In this document: one piece after another, positions 12,869 to 20,191 of the stretch
Layout of the letters: every line of letters starts with the position of its first letter
Numbering within the stretch: position 1 is the first letter of the stretch
From: a virus
Reading direction: 5' to 3' (one strand)
Length of the DNA: 30,340 bases
Virus record (IMG/VR): IMGVR_UViG_3300030101_002473
Location: 1 to 30,340 of that record
Translations under genes and position numbers: made by a program
Notes under the pieces: generated by a model
Seen by the model: only the letters and a program-made list of their open reading frames with translations
Databases searched by the model: none
Told to the model about the DNA's origin: nothing

Positions 12869-12974
12869 CCAATACTAGTAAATTGTCAAAAAAAAAATAA
12901 AAAAGTGATAAAAATTGTGTGATTTTGCGAGAATATGCAAAAAAAGTTATAAAAATTTGTCGCCAATACTAGTA
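12869..12974. repeat. Two CCAATACTAGTA direct repeats
   Basis: The 12-mer occurs at 12869-12880 and 12963-12974, followed by AAATT and AAAATT respectively. A near copy (CAATACTAGCA) begins repeat A at 1675. They lie upstream of the candidate early promoter and could be regulator-binding sites. Confidence 0.4.
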
Positions 12975-13060
12975 AAATTAACTTCGCAAAGTTTTTAAGT
13001 CAAAGTGTAGCAGATAGTGTAAAGTCGCTTAAAACGCACAAAAAGTGCCTTAAATCGTAT
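12964..13060 (+). repeat. 97-bp intergenic repeat, copy B
   Basis: Same length and orientation as copy A at 1675-1771, 71 of 97 bases identical without gaps. The internal hairpin here is GCAC / GTGC around AAAAA (13036-13048), replacing AAACGTA / TACGTTT of copy A: the structure is kept while the bases change. It lies between the small basic gene at 13070 and the early control region. Confidence 0.75.
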
Positions 13061-13069
13061 TTTGTCGTT

Positions 13070-13240
13070 TTACGCTTTTTTTGTTTTTAGCCTTGCGCAA
13101 TTTTGCTTATGCGCATTTTTTGCTTCGGCAATTTTTTGTTCATCGCCTGACTTTATGGCTTGTTGCAGTTTTTTGTATGACCTGTTACACTTACATAACA
13201 TAAGTTTTTTTATATTCGTTTTACCTTTACGCTTACTCAT
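13070..13240 (-). CDS. Small basic protein (56 aa)
   Basis: The ATG at 13238-13240 overlaps the metallophosphoesterase stop as ATGA, so this start is preferred over the ORF's upstream ATG at 13294, which would run 58 bases into that gene. The product is strongly basic (SKRKGKTNIKKL, CKCNRSYKKLQQAIKSG, KNAHKQNCARLKTKK) with three Cys, compatible with nucleic-acid binding. No family is recognised. It is the last gene before the early control region and repeat B. Confidence 0.6.
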   Translation of the reverse strand: MSKRKGKTNIKKLMLCKCNRSYKKLQQAIKSGDEQKIAEAKNAHKQNCARLKTKKA

Positions 13241-13971
13241 AGCTTCTGAGGTATTACAACAGGTATACTTCCATTGTCTAGTATTACAGCACATGATATT
13301 ATGTATTTTTTAGTGAAGTTTTTAGCATAGGCCATAGCATAGCTCTTATCGTCTACTCCTACACCTGTTTGTACGGCAAACGTTCTCCTATCTTTGTCTA
13401 CTTTCCACATGATAGTAGCTTCTGTATGTAAATGACCTTGTACTACTGACATACCCCAATTTACCATACGATTATATGCAGCTTTAAGGCCTGAGCTACC
13501 TGTACCATGAGTATAATATACATCATCGTACACAAAATGGTCGTCAAAGGTCCAACCTGGTGTGCCTAGCACCTCGTCATAATCTCTTATCCATCTATTA
13601 GATAGTCCTGAGCTTAATGCTTTTCTACATACAATAGCATCATGATTGCCTATACATACATCTGCTACAGGGAATGCTTCATACCATTTCTTAATATGCG
13701 AGATAGCTCTATCAAGCTCCTCTCCTGCTGAAAAGCCATCTGGGTTAGTTTCATGATAGCTTGAGTAGTGATTGTCTATTAAATCGCCTATAAACACTAC
13801 CTGTGTACAGTTATACTTGTTGTATACATTTACACAGTGCTCTAAATAGCCTCTTTTAATGAAAGGTGCATGCAAATCACCGATTACTAGTACATTTCTA
13901 GTAGTATTTTTTCTGTAATCTTCAATTAAGCTGTATTCTTTTGGTGATAATCTGTATTGTTTGTTAGTCAT
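13237..13971 (-). CDS. Calcineurin-like metallophosphoesterase
   Basis: The 244-aa protein has all metal-ligand motifs of the family in order: GDLH (Asp32, His34), GDLIDNH (Asp63), GNHD (Asn109, His110), YTHG (His155) and GHLH (His180, His182). It hydrolyses phosphodiester or phosphomonoester bonds; substrate is not predictable. Phage members are usually 200-260 aa and lie in non-structural regions, as here beside lysis genes. A promoter-like sequence lies just upstream. The downstream small basic gene is coupled through ATGA. Confidence 0.9.
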   Translation of the reverse strand: MTNKQYRLSPKEYSLIEDYRKNTTRNVLVIGDLHAPFIKRGYLEHCVNVYNKYNCTQVVFIGDLIDNHYSSYHETNPDGFSAGEELDRAISHIKKWYEAFPVADVCIGNHDAIVCRKALSSGLSNRWIRDYDEVLGTPGWTFDDHFVYDDVYYTHGTGSSGLKAAYNRMVNWGMSVVQGHLHTEATIMWKVDKDRRTFAVQTGVGVDDKSYAMAYAKNFTKKYIISCAVILDNGSIPVVIPQKL

Positions 13972-13975
13972 ATTA

Positions 13976-14005
13976 CAAAAATAGGAACACCTATCACTAT
14001 TGCAA
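13976..14005 (-). promoter_or_regulatory. Candidate promoter for metallophosphoesterase gene
   Basis: The minus strand has TTG (14005-14003), a 19-base spacer and TATTTTTG (13983-13976), a perfect TAnnTTTG. The G is only four bases before the ATG at 13971, so a transcript from it would be nearly leaderless. The same stretch is also open in the frame of the holin-like gene. Confidence 0.35.
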
Positions 14006-14039
14006 TAGATGCTCCGTTAAGTTTTGAACGTATTATTGT

Positions 14040-14222
14040 TTATTTCTTAGTTACATCAGCTACACCCTGTGCACCTGTTAATGCTACTAATGCCCAAAAT
14101 ATCTCTTGTACAGCATCTTCTGATACACCTAGTAGCCTAGCTACATTAGGAATGATGATTGCTGAAAGCGTGTACCATACTTTCTTTGATTTCAGTATAG
14201 TGTAAATTAAGTAATTTTTCAT
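14040..14222 (-). CDS. Holin-like small membrane protein (60 aa)
   Basis: From ATG 14220-14222, 17 bases after the endolysin stop, the product has 60 aa. (A start at 14249 would overlap that gene.) Two hydrophobic stretches, WYTLSAIIIPNVARLLG and IFWALVALTGAQGVADV, flank the polar GVSEDAVQE, with a basic end VTKK. This is the size and layout of small phage holins common next to endolysins in Bacteroidota phages. It would permeabilise the inner membrane for lysis. After its TAA the frame stays open for 23 codons (hydrophobic) to a TGA overlapping the next ATG. Confidence 0.7.
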   Translation of the reverse strand: MKNYLIYTILKSKKVWYTLSAIIIPNVARLLGVSEDAVQEIFWALVALTGAQGVADVTKK

Positions 14223-14238
14223 TGTATAAAATTTTTGA

Positions 14239-14643
14239 TTAATATTCATAAGTCCATATGATAGATTGAGCTTTTTCTGTACTACAATCTACATGTATAA
14301 ATGTTTTACCTAGACCAATTCTAGTAAAACCTGCATCTAAAAGTCCTTTTAGTATTGCATATCTTTGTGCGCTATCATTATATCTAATATCAACAGCGTT
14401 GCCTTTAGGATGCTCTGAGCCTACTCGACCACCTACATTGATATTATGCTCAAAACACCTGTAGCCTGATGTTATAAAAAAACTAGTTTTTGCAAGCTCT
14501 CTAGCCTTATCTAACTTGATTAAAAACTCAGGATTCATATAAGCTCCTGTACCTGCAATATTAGTACAGTTATCACAATTACAATCAAACTCACTCAGCT
14601 CGAAGTATTTTAGGCCAAGTTCTTTTGTGATGCTCATATCCAT
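14239..14643 (-). CDS. M15-family peptidase endolysin
   Basis: From ATG at 14643 the product has 134 aa. Zinc ligands of the D-Ala-D-Ala carboxypeptidase/M15 fold are His78 and Asp85 (SEHPKGNAVDI) and His117 (FIHVD); SGYRC near 59-63 and GFTRIGL near 105-111 are the other signatures. It cleaves peptidoglycan cross-links for lysis. The frame is open further upstream through a TTG at 14673 and hydrophobic codons (ALFIYFLYDNL), so an N-terminally extended, membrane-anchored form from a non-ATG start is conceivable; ATG 14643 fits the family length. Confidence 0.88.
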   Translation of the reverse strand: MDMSITKELGLKYFELSEFDCNCDNCTNIAGTGAYMNPEFLIKLDKARELAKTSFFITSGYRCFEHNINVGGRVGSEHPKGNAVDIRYNDSAQRYAILKGLLDAGFTRIGLGKTFIHVDCSTEKAQSIIWTYEY

Positions 14644-14690
14644 TTTAAGCCACTTTTTAAGCGATTTAAGCAACTTTTGTAGTTTTTTAA
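14644..14690 (-). repeat. GCTTAAA-rich element related to repeats A/B
   Basis: The minus strand reads AAAGTTGCTTAAATCG, then GCTTAAAAAG and GGCTTAAAA. AAAGTTGCTTAAA also occurs in repeat A. It lies just upstream of the endolysin ATG and is a partial, rearranged relative of the 97-bp repeats. Confidence 0.35.
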
Positions 14691-14731
14691 GGTTGTCATA
14701 TAGGAAGTATATAAAAAGTGCTGTGATACGC

Positions 14732-14908
14732 TTATTTTTTCTTATTTTTTCTCCTGTAGTAAAGCCATCTATCAGCAGTATACACTATAGATATCACTAG
14801 TAATACTATTTTCAACACTAGCTCTAGGTCTGTTAAACATAATGCAAATGATGTACTATTTACTGTTAGTACAGGCCCTATCTCTCCTACTACTTTGTTT
14901 GCGTTCAT
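14732..14908 (-). CDS. Small single-span membrane protein (58 aa), lysis cassette
   Basis: ATG 14906-14908, TAA 14732-14734, nested partly out of frame within the end of the 43-aa gene. The N-terminal half is polar; residues about 28-45 (LELVLKIVLLVISIVYTA) form one membrane segment followed by DRWLYYRRKNKKK, a strongly basic tail expected to stay in the cytoplasm. This layout, directly before an M15 endolysin and a holin-like gene, suggests a holin or antiholin. It fills most of an otherwise empty 315-base gap. Confidence 0.65.
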   Translation of the reverse strand: MNANKVVGEIGPVLTVNSTSFALCLTDLELVLKIVLLVISIVYTADRWLYYRRKNKKK

Positions 14909-14987
14909 TTTTACTTGTTTTACTAAGGTACTCCTTTAGAGCCTTTTCATTGTTAGTTTTTTTGTATTTTGTTATCTTTACTTTCAT
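14856..14987 (-). CDS. Small basic hypothetical protein (43 aa)
   Basis: ATG 14985-14987 lies one base after the connector gene's TAG; the ORF ends at TAG 14856-14858 and overlaps the next small gene by 53 bases in another frame. The product is very basic (KVKITKYKKTNNEKALKEYL, then KNERKQSSRRDR). Tight spacing supports translation; composition is AT-rich and no homologue is recognised. It may be a leader that couples translation of the membrane protein. Confidence 0.45.
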   Translation of the reverse strand: MKVKITKYKKTNNEKALKEYLSKTSKNERKQSSRRDRACTNSK

Positions 14988-14988
14988 A

Positions 14989-15567
14989 CTAGTATTTTAG
15001 GTCTGCTGTTAGAAAGTCATCTAATGTAATATTAGGCCTCCTCCTATCTAAGCCTTGTATCCTCTTATCTAAGTTCATTGCTGATGAATATGCTGATTTA
15101 GATGGTGATATATCATCGCCTGTATTAGTGCTGTACTCAGGAAAAGAAGCTGTATTATTAGTAATGTACTTGATTATTCTCTTGTTATACCACTCTGCTG
15201 TATCCCTAACATTACTTCTAATGTCTTGTAACTCCTCTCTAGTTATAGGCGAGGCGTTATCAGAGCTCTTTAGCATAACAGCCTTATTCATTATCTTGTA
15301 GTGCATAAACGGTAAAGCTTCATAGAAAGCAAAATGACATAATGCATCTGATACATGGTCGTTTACTAGTGTTGCATAATCTCCTGATAAAGAGCCTGCT
15401 GCAATATCAGCCTGCAACCTTTCAAAAAGTTTTGTTCCTAGTGTTGTCTCAATATATTTACGCTGTGCTATCTTTAGATAAGGTAATAAAAATTCAACAT
15501 CAACATTACTAGTAATTGCTGTAGTTTCTTTTAGCCTTTGTTCTGATACAAATAATACATAACTCAT
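14989..15567 (-). CDS. Head-tail connector protein
   Basis: The 192-aa helical protein has LLPYLKIAQRKYIETTLGTKLFERL near residues 27-51 and a C-terminal half with YNKRIIKYI and RRRPNITLDDF. This resembles Bacteroidota phage head-completion connectors (DUF6712-like) that follow the portal gene, where they extend the portal ring. Its position 12 bases after the portal stop agrees. No catalytic motif is expected. The family assignment is from pattern memory. Confidence 0.65.
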   Translation of the reverse strand: MSYVLFVSEQRLKETTAITSNVDVEFLLPYLKIAQRKYIETTLGTKLFERLQADIAAGSLSGDYATLVNDHVSDALCHFAFYEALPFMHYKIMNKAVMLKSSDNASPITREELQDIRSNVRDTAEWYNKRIIKYITNNTASFPEYSTNTGDDISPSKSAYSSAMNLDKRIQGLDRRRPNITLDDFLTADLKY

Positions 15568-15579
15568 AATCTATAATTT

Positions 15580-17664
15580 TTAATTTAGTGCTCCTCTATT
15601 CGGCATATCAATAGGTGCTACAGGTACTTGTTGCTCATTAGGCTCAGGCCTAAAGCCTTGACGTCTTGCTTCACTAGTAGATACAACCTCATCATTATTT
15701 GATGCTCTGCTACCTTTTTGTATGTATATCTTCCTAAACCATTTGTGATAACAATTAACGCCTCCTTTGTAGAGCCAGATTGAGTACGTATTTTTACCTC
15801 CAGGACCAAAACCTGGATTAACAGCCATTCTAGACATTGCCTTAATATCTTCTTTTCTGTATACTTTTCTAGCCGACATCATCTTTTGACAAAACTCTCT
15901 TTCAGGTGTCTGACTACCTGAATATACATAACGTACTCTAAACAACTGACCATCTGCATTTGTGCCGTCTTGTGATGATTTTCTGTTAGGATATCCTTTG
16001 CCTGTTCTAGCTCCTTTAGCCATATCAACCCTACCCTGATTTAACATAGCTTCATAATCATCATCTTCGTTTTCATCATCAGTATCTTCTTCTGATAGTA
16101 GCTCATAATCTTGTAGTATGTCATTTTCATCTTCTCCGTACTCCTCTATAAATTTATCTAGCATACTGTTCGCTGTAATTTGCTTGATTTGCTCGTGGTC
16201 TGAACAAGGCATGTAAACCTCTTCACCATCTAATGTATGTACATGATAGCCTGAACAGCCTAGCCTCTCTGCTTCTGCTTCTGCTTCTTCGATTGTATCA
16301 AATAAAGGTAGCTCTATATCTCCATCCTCTCCCTCTGTTACCATACTACCTACTTTAGCTAAGTTAGTACAGCTCTTTTGAGTACTGTATTTCTTTTTTT
16401 CTTTGTCCTTTAGTGATTGTTCATCTGCTACTGTATCTTCAGTTTCTTCTAATGCAGGTAAGCCGAGCTCCTCTCTAAGCTCATCTACCGTCATTACCTC
16501 TTTCAATACGTCTGCACCAAACTTATTATTCATAGGTGCTGATTTTTGTATATATACAGGTAAATTAATATCGTTTACATTTAGTATCATCTTAATGCAT
16601 TTCATCATTAAATCCTGAAAAGGTGATATAACTGTGTTATGATACAGCTCGTATGCATCTAGTAACTCTGTTCTGCCTCCTAGCTGTCCTTCTGTTTTTA
16701 CTCCTAGTAACATAGGTGATGTAACTCTATGAGCTATCATTATGTTTTGTATTACTAGCTTGTTAAGTATCTCGTATTGTTTGTCTGCATCTGATAAGCT
16801 AATAGGCTGTAGTGTAGGCTCTCTAGATTTGTCATCAGAAAAAGTTAGCACAAACTTACCTGCATTACTAGCACCTGTAAATTTTTGTTGTATTTTCTTT
16901 TCTAGCTCGTATCTTTCCTCCTCTGTAGGTATACCGTTATTGAAATTTATCCAAAAGTTCGGTGAAAAACCGTTTCTAATGTTTGATAGATGAAATTCGC
17001 TTATTAATTGGTCTGTTAAACACCAATTAGTACCTGCTTGATAATCAGGTGTATGATATATCTCCATACCTGGAGAATACATGCCTTTGTATAGTAGTTG
17101 AGATGGTGATGTTCTGTCATTAGGATTGAATGCAGGCACAGGCTTAGGTATATAACCTGTTTTTCTGTATTGTGACCAATCTGCTGAAAGCCAATACTCC
17201 TCTACTTGACCAAGCTCATTTAACTTGCCACATCTAACTCTCTCTACAGGCACATGATATATTTCTGCAATAGAGGTCCTGTCCTGTGACCATATTATAT
17301 TCATAGCAAAGCCTCCTTGTAGCTTCAAATCAAATGCTAGTTTTTTTATTACTTCATGTAATGTTTCTTTACTGTTAGCATTAGCTATAAACTTTTTCAG
17401 CTTTACATAAGCATCTAAGTTATCAGACGCCTGCTCATCTACTACTATATCATCTCCTGCTATCATTGCACTAGTAGCATTTACTACTGCTGCATGTGTT
17501 GGTGAGCTGTTATACAAATCAATAACGAATTGAGGATATAAATTTCTGTATGCTCCTGTTCCATACATTATCCAATTATCAGTAGCGCTCTCAGTAATAT
17601 GAGGTGCTGTTTGTTGGTCTAGATAGACCTGCATTAATGGTGGTATGTTTTTTTTGTCTTTCAT
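15580..17664 (-). CDS. Portal protein with extended C-terminal domains
   Basis: The 694-aa protein exceeds usual portals (about 400-550 aa). Residues 1-400 carry the portal body (TGAYRNLYPQFVIDLYNSSPTHAAVVNATSAMIAG, KLQGGFAMNIIW, then HRVTSPMLLGVKTEGQLGGRTELLDAYELY). Added parts are a small Cys/His module at about 455-490 (EAEAERLGCSGYHVHT, YMPCSDH), a very acidic linker at 510-540 (EEDTDDENEDDDYE) and a compact domain at about 571-650 (LFRVRYVYSG, EREFCQKMMSARKVYRKEDI, YSIWLYKGGVNCYHKWFRK) similar to segments of structural proteins in other Bacteroidota phages. The portal is the vertex through which terminase packages DNA. Confidence 0.88.
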   Translation of the reverse strand: MKDKKNIPPLMQVYLDQQTAPHITESATDNWIMYGTGAYRNLYPQFVIDLYNSSPTHAAVVNATSAMIAGDDIVVDEQASDNLDAYVKLKKFIANANSKETLHEVIKKLAFDLKLQGGFAMNIIWSQDRTSIAEIYHVPVERVRCGKLNELGQVEEYWLSADWSQYRKTGYIPKPVPAFNPNDRTSPSQLLYKGMYSPGMEIYHTPDYQAGTNWCLTDQLISEFHLSNIRNGFSPNFWINFNNGIPTEEERYELEKKIQQKFTGASNAGKFVLTFSDDKSREPTLQPISLSDADKQYEILNKLVIQNIMIAHRVTSPMLLGVKTEGQLGGRTELLDAYELYHNTVISPFQDLMMKCIKMILNVNDINLPVYIQKSAPMNNKFGADVLKEVMTVDELREELGLPALEETEDTVADEQSLKDKEKKKYSTQKSCTNLAKVGSMVTEGEDGDIELPLFDTIEEAEAEAERLGCSGYHVHTLDGEEVYMPCSDHEQIKQITANSMLDKFIEEYGEDENDILQDYELLSEEDTDDENEDDDYEAMLNQGRVDMAKGARTGKGYPNRKSSQDGTNADGQLFRVRYVYSGSQTPEREFCQKMMSARKVYRKEDIKAMSRMAVNPGFGPGGKNTYSIWLYKGGVNCYHKWFRKIYIQKGSRASNNDEVVSTSEARRQGFRPEPNEQQVPVAPIDMPNRGALN

Positions 17665-17666
17665 AA

Positions 17667-18395
17667 TTACATGTTTTGTATTACAAAGTTAAGCCTTTGT
17701 ACCATTGCACTAAGAACAGCATTTTCAGCACAGCTATATACAATGACCTCACCCATAGTACCTAAATAATCATTTAGTAAAGAGTTTCGCACTCCTATTG
17801 TATTAATATCTAATACCTTTGTTGCATTATTAGTAGCTGTTGAGCTTTGTAACGTACCATTAATAAATACTCTGATTACATTAAGTTTTCGTTGTATGAT
17901 TATATGATATGGCGTCTCGTCAGGTAATGTATCATCAAGAGCAATTGACCTAAGTTGATTATCTGCTTTGATATCTATTTGTTCTTGGTTAGAGATTCTT
18001 ATGAAATCTTGATTAGATGTGCTATCTGCTAATAATATACCATTACTTATACTAGGTGTTGTGCTCAATGCAAAACCTATAGTAAAGTCGTCCATAGGTG
18101 TTATTGCACTACCTGTTTGAAAGAGATGTGCATCTTCACCATCAAAATCATAACTGTTACCATTCCATTCAGGCATATTGTCTTGAGCTGTTTGTTTATA
18201 GTCTCTTTGATTAGGCGATACATCAAACCACCTGCTAATCTTTGTAGGTAAAGCTGTGTTGTTTATTAGTAGGTGTGAGCCGTGCATTAGATGCAGCTCA
18301 TAACCATCATCACAAGTACCATCAGCAGGAGGTATTTCGCTAGTACTTACTTTTATCCTGTTTAAGGATAACTTATTTGCCATACTAAGATACAT
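17667..18395 (-). CDS. LamG/concanavalin-like virion adhesin
   Basis: Residues about 90-235 of the 242-aa protein show a jelly-roll pattern typical of LamG-like lectin domains: FTIGFALSTTPSISNGILLADS, then FIRISNQEQIDIKADNQ, then YHIIIQRKLNVIRVFINGTLQSS and GTMGEVIVYS. Such domains on phage particles bind surface glycans. The ATG at 18395 overlaps the previous stop as TAATG; a second ATG four codons later (MANK) is also plausible. It lies between capsid/tail and portal genes, suggesting a head decoration or tail adhesin. Confidence 0.7.
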   Translation of the reverse strand: MYLSMANKLSLNRIKVSTSEIPPADGTCDDGYELHLMHGSHLLINNTALPTKISRWFDVSPNQRDYKQTAQDNMPEWNGNSYDFDGEDAHLFQTGSAITPMDDFTIGFALSTTPSISNGILLADSTSNQDFIRISNQEQIDIKADNQLRSIALDDTLPDETPYHIIIQRKLNVIRVFINGTLQSSTATNNATKVLDINTIGVRNSLLNDYLGTMGEVIVYSCAENAVLSAMVQRLNFVIQNM

Positions 18396-18682
18396 TAGTT
18401 ACTAGTATCTCCGTCATGCTCAGTATAACACATAGCAACGCCTGCCGTTAATGTTATAGCTGTTGTTCTACAAAAATATGTTGTGCCTCCAGGTACAGAT
18501 ATTGCTAGCTTTGTCTCTGATGTGCCGTCTATTGAGATTGCTGATACTGTACTGTTTACAGGAAAGTATACAGCATAGTAATCTTTGCTTGTTTGTGGTC
18601 CACTAGAGCTATTTATTACTTCTACTGTTCCCTTACCTAGTTGTTCTCTTAATAATCTGTTATCGCTATCTGATATACTCAT
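18395..18682 (-). CDS. Small virion-associated protein (95 aa)
   Basis: The 95-aa, Ser/Thr/Gly-rich, beta-type protein (GTVEVINSSSG, YYAVYFPVNSTVSAISIDGTS, ISVPGGTTYFCRTTAITLT) resembles short proteins in phage structural clusters that end in a small beta-sandwich. It begins five bases after the 211-aa gene and shares a TAATG junction with the LamG gene. A decoration or fibre-associated role is likely from context. Family not named with confidence. Confidence 0.6.
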   Translation of the reverse strand: MSISDSDNRLLREQLGKGTVEVINSSSGPQTSKDYYAVYFPVNSTVSAISIDGTSETKLAISVPGGTTYFCRTTAITLTAGVAMCYTEHDGDTSN

Positions 18683-18687
18683 TTTTT

Positions 18688-19323
18688 TTAGTTTACGTTA
18701 ATAAAATTGTTGTCTGCATCTATATCACTACTAGTAATTTTGTCTGTATGTTTTGTGTAAGCTACTTCTCCATCTAATAAATCACGGTCTCTTTTCAAAT
18801 ACTCTACTACAGCATTATTTACATCTCTGTTTGTTGTACCTGTCTTTATAGCATTAAATTGGTCTGTAGTAACTACAAGAGCCTTACCTCTGTCAATTTC
18901 TCTAGGCAATAGTGCAGGGTGCTCTAAATAATCTTTATGGCTTAGATATGCTGAGGCAGGTGGAAAGTTATTAATAACTGTACCCTGATAGATAACATAG
19001 GAATAATAACCTCTAGTAGGAAAAACTATCTGTCCTAGTGAACCGTCAGGTGTGCTAGATAATGATAGTGCCTTAAAAGCGCATGTGAACTTACCATCAA
19101 CGTACTTAATGACGTTAAGTGTTCCTTGATTAGTAGTTGTTGTCCTAATAAACTCACAAGCCATGCTTTCTCTAGTCATGTCATTAGTGAACACAATAGC
19201 AAAAGATACGTTACTATTTGCAGGTGCGCCTATAGGTGCTATACCTTGATTGAAATAAGGCAATTGATGCCTGTCTCCACAGAAATCAATGCTATTAGCT
19301 CCTATCTGTTTTACTAGCAACAT
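18688..19323 (-). CDS. Virion structural protein (211 aa)
   Basis: The ATG at 19321-19323 comes one base after the stop of the 56-aa gene and is preferred to the ORF's first ATG at 19371, which would overlap that gene by 47 bases. The protein has a beta-rich N-terminal half (SNVSFAIVFTND, GTLNVIKYVDGKFTCAFKAL), a GYYSYVIYQG segment followed by Pro-rich linkers, and ends in EIDRGKALVV and helices. This resembles Bacteroidota phage minor virion proteins beside adhesins. No enzyme motif. Confidence 0.6.
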   Translation of the reverse strand: MLLVKQIGANSIDFCGDRHQLPYFNQGIAPIGAPANSNVSFAIVFTNDMTRESMACEFIRTTTTNQGTLNVIKYVDGKFTCAFKALSLSSTPDGSLGQIVFPTRGYYSYVIYQGTVINNFPPASAYLSHKDYLEHPALLPREIDRGKALVVTTDQFNAIKTGTTNRDVNNAVVEYLKRDRDLLDGEVAYTKHTDKITSSDIDADNNFINVN

Positions 19324-19324
19324 G

Positions 19325-19495
19325 TTATTTTGAGCTCTTTTTAGGCTTAACCTCTTCAAAGTACTCATCATAGCCTTGCTCTACTAAAGATGCTATCTGA
19401 TTTTGTGATAATTCTGATAGTTTTACTACTATTACACTAGGTGCAATAGATGCGTCTTTGTATTTGTCTTTTAGTTTGTATGTAGTTTTACTCAT
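19325..19495 (-). CDS. Small hypothetical protein (56 aa)
   Basis: ATG 19493-19495, TAA 19325-19327, followed after one base by the next ATG. It is the first gene after the terminator that closes the capsid operon. The product starts SKTTYKLKDKYKDASIAPSV, continues with a helix-forming LSELSQNQIASLVEQGYDEYF and ends in a basic Lys/Ser tail. Similar short helical proteins occur in structural clusters of Bacteroidota phages; the function is unknown. Confidence 0.7.
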   Translation of the reverse strand: MSKTTYKLKDKYKDASIAPSVIVVKLSELSQNQIASLVEQGYDEYFEEVKPKKSSK

Positions 19496-19536
19496 GGCCT
19501 TTTAGTATAAGTATAAAATTAGTAAAAATAGTAAAC

Positions 19537-19571
19537 AAAAAGGAGGATACTAGTATTAATACCCTCCTTTT
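19537..19571 (-). terminator. Rho-independent terminator after capsid/tail-tube operon
   Basis: AAAAGGAGG (19538-19546) and CCTCCTTTT (19563-19571) form a 9-bp stem around a 16-base AT-rich loop containing ATACTAGTAT. On the minus strand the stem is followed by five T. The symmetrical A and T arms make it potentially bidirectional. It lies 26 bases beyond the stop of the tail-tube-like gene. Confidence 0.85.
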
Positions 19572-19596
19572 ATCATGAAAAACCTATATTATACTC

Positions 19597-20130
19597 CTAG
19601 TATGCAGGAGCTACTGTTAAGTTTGAAATATTATCAAATGGATTAGTAGTACCTGTTCCTGCACTTCTCATAGGTGTTGGCTCTTGACTAGTGAAAGTCA
19701 AATCATAACCGTTCATATCACCTAGAGCTGTACCTGTAGAGCCTGAGCCTGCTGTTAATTCAGCTCCGTTTGATTCTCCTATTACCCATTGATTATTATT
19801 ATTATCTAAGATGTAGATAACTAGTCTATTTTGTACTAGTAATTCTAATTCGTTTCTATCTTCATTAGTTAGCTTGTGTAATTTTATATTCACTACACCC
19901 TCATAGAAAATAGTACCATTCTCAGGAGCGCTTTGTATTGCTTCAGTAAAATTACCTGTTCCTTTAGCAAGCTCATATCTAAATACTGTATCTGCTGCAA
20001 TAGCTGTTAATACGCCTGTTCCTGAATAGGTTGGCGTATAATCTGCTACTACTTGAAACATAACAGTACGAATACCTCCGATGAAATCTTTACAATCTAG
20101 TTGTCTACCTGTTGTTAATGTACACGTCAT
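19597..20130 (-). CDS. Probable major tail tube protein
   Basis: The 177-aa protein belongs to a type common in Bacteroidota siphophages: it begins with TTGRQLDCKDFIGGIRTVMF, contains ENGTIFYEGVVNIKLHKLTNEDRNELELL and LVIYILDNNNNQWVIGE, and closes with GDMNGYDLTFTSQEP. Its place directly after the major capsid gene, with its own hairpin in front and terminator behind, suggests an abundant virion component; the beta-rich pattern fits a tail tube subunit. Head decoration is the alternative. Confidence 0.62.
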   Translation of the reverse strand: MTCTLTTGRQLDCKDFIGGIRTVMFQVVADYTPTYSGTGVLTAIAADTVFRYELAKGTGNFTEAIQSAPENGTIFYEGVVNIKLHKLTNEDRNELELLVQNRLVIYILDNNNNQWVIGESNGAELTAGSGSTGTALGDMNGYDLTFTSQEPTPMRSAGTGTTNPFDNISNLTVAPAY

Positions 20131-20146
20131 ATTATCGTTTTAAGGT

Positions 20147-20176
20147 GGTTAAGAGGCCGTTTAAGGCCTCTTTACC
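20147..20176 (-). promoter_or_regulatory. Stable hairpin between capsid and tail-tube genes
   Basis: GGTTAAGAGGCC (20147-20158) pairs with GGCCTCTTTACC (20165-20176): 11 bp with one mismatch and a 6-base loop. On the minus strand no T-run follows, so it is not a classical terminator. It could stabilise or process the capsid mRNA, or attenuate read-through. Confidence 0.6.
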
Positions 20177-20191
20177 GTTATTACTATGTTA

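Larger units (their letters stand above)
12778..13069. other. 292-bp very AT-rich non-coding region, early control region
   Basis: The largest stretch without a protein gene. It holds a candidate minus-strand promoter (12815-12846), two copies of CCAATACTAGTA (12869-12880 and 12963-12974) 94 bases apart, long A and T runs, and repeat B (12964-13060). It separates the lysis/phosphoesterase genes from the early operon. No ORF over 30 codons with a plausible start was seen. Confidence 0.6.
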
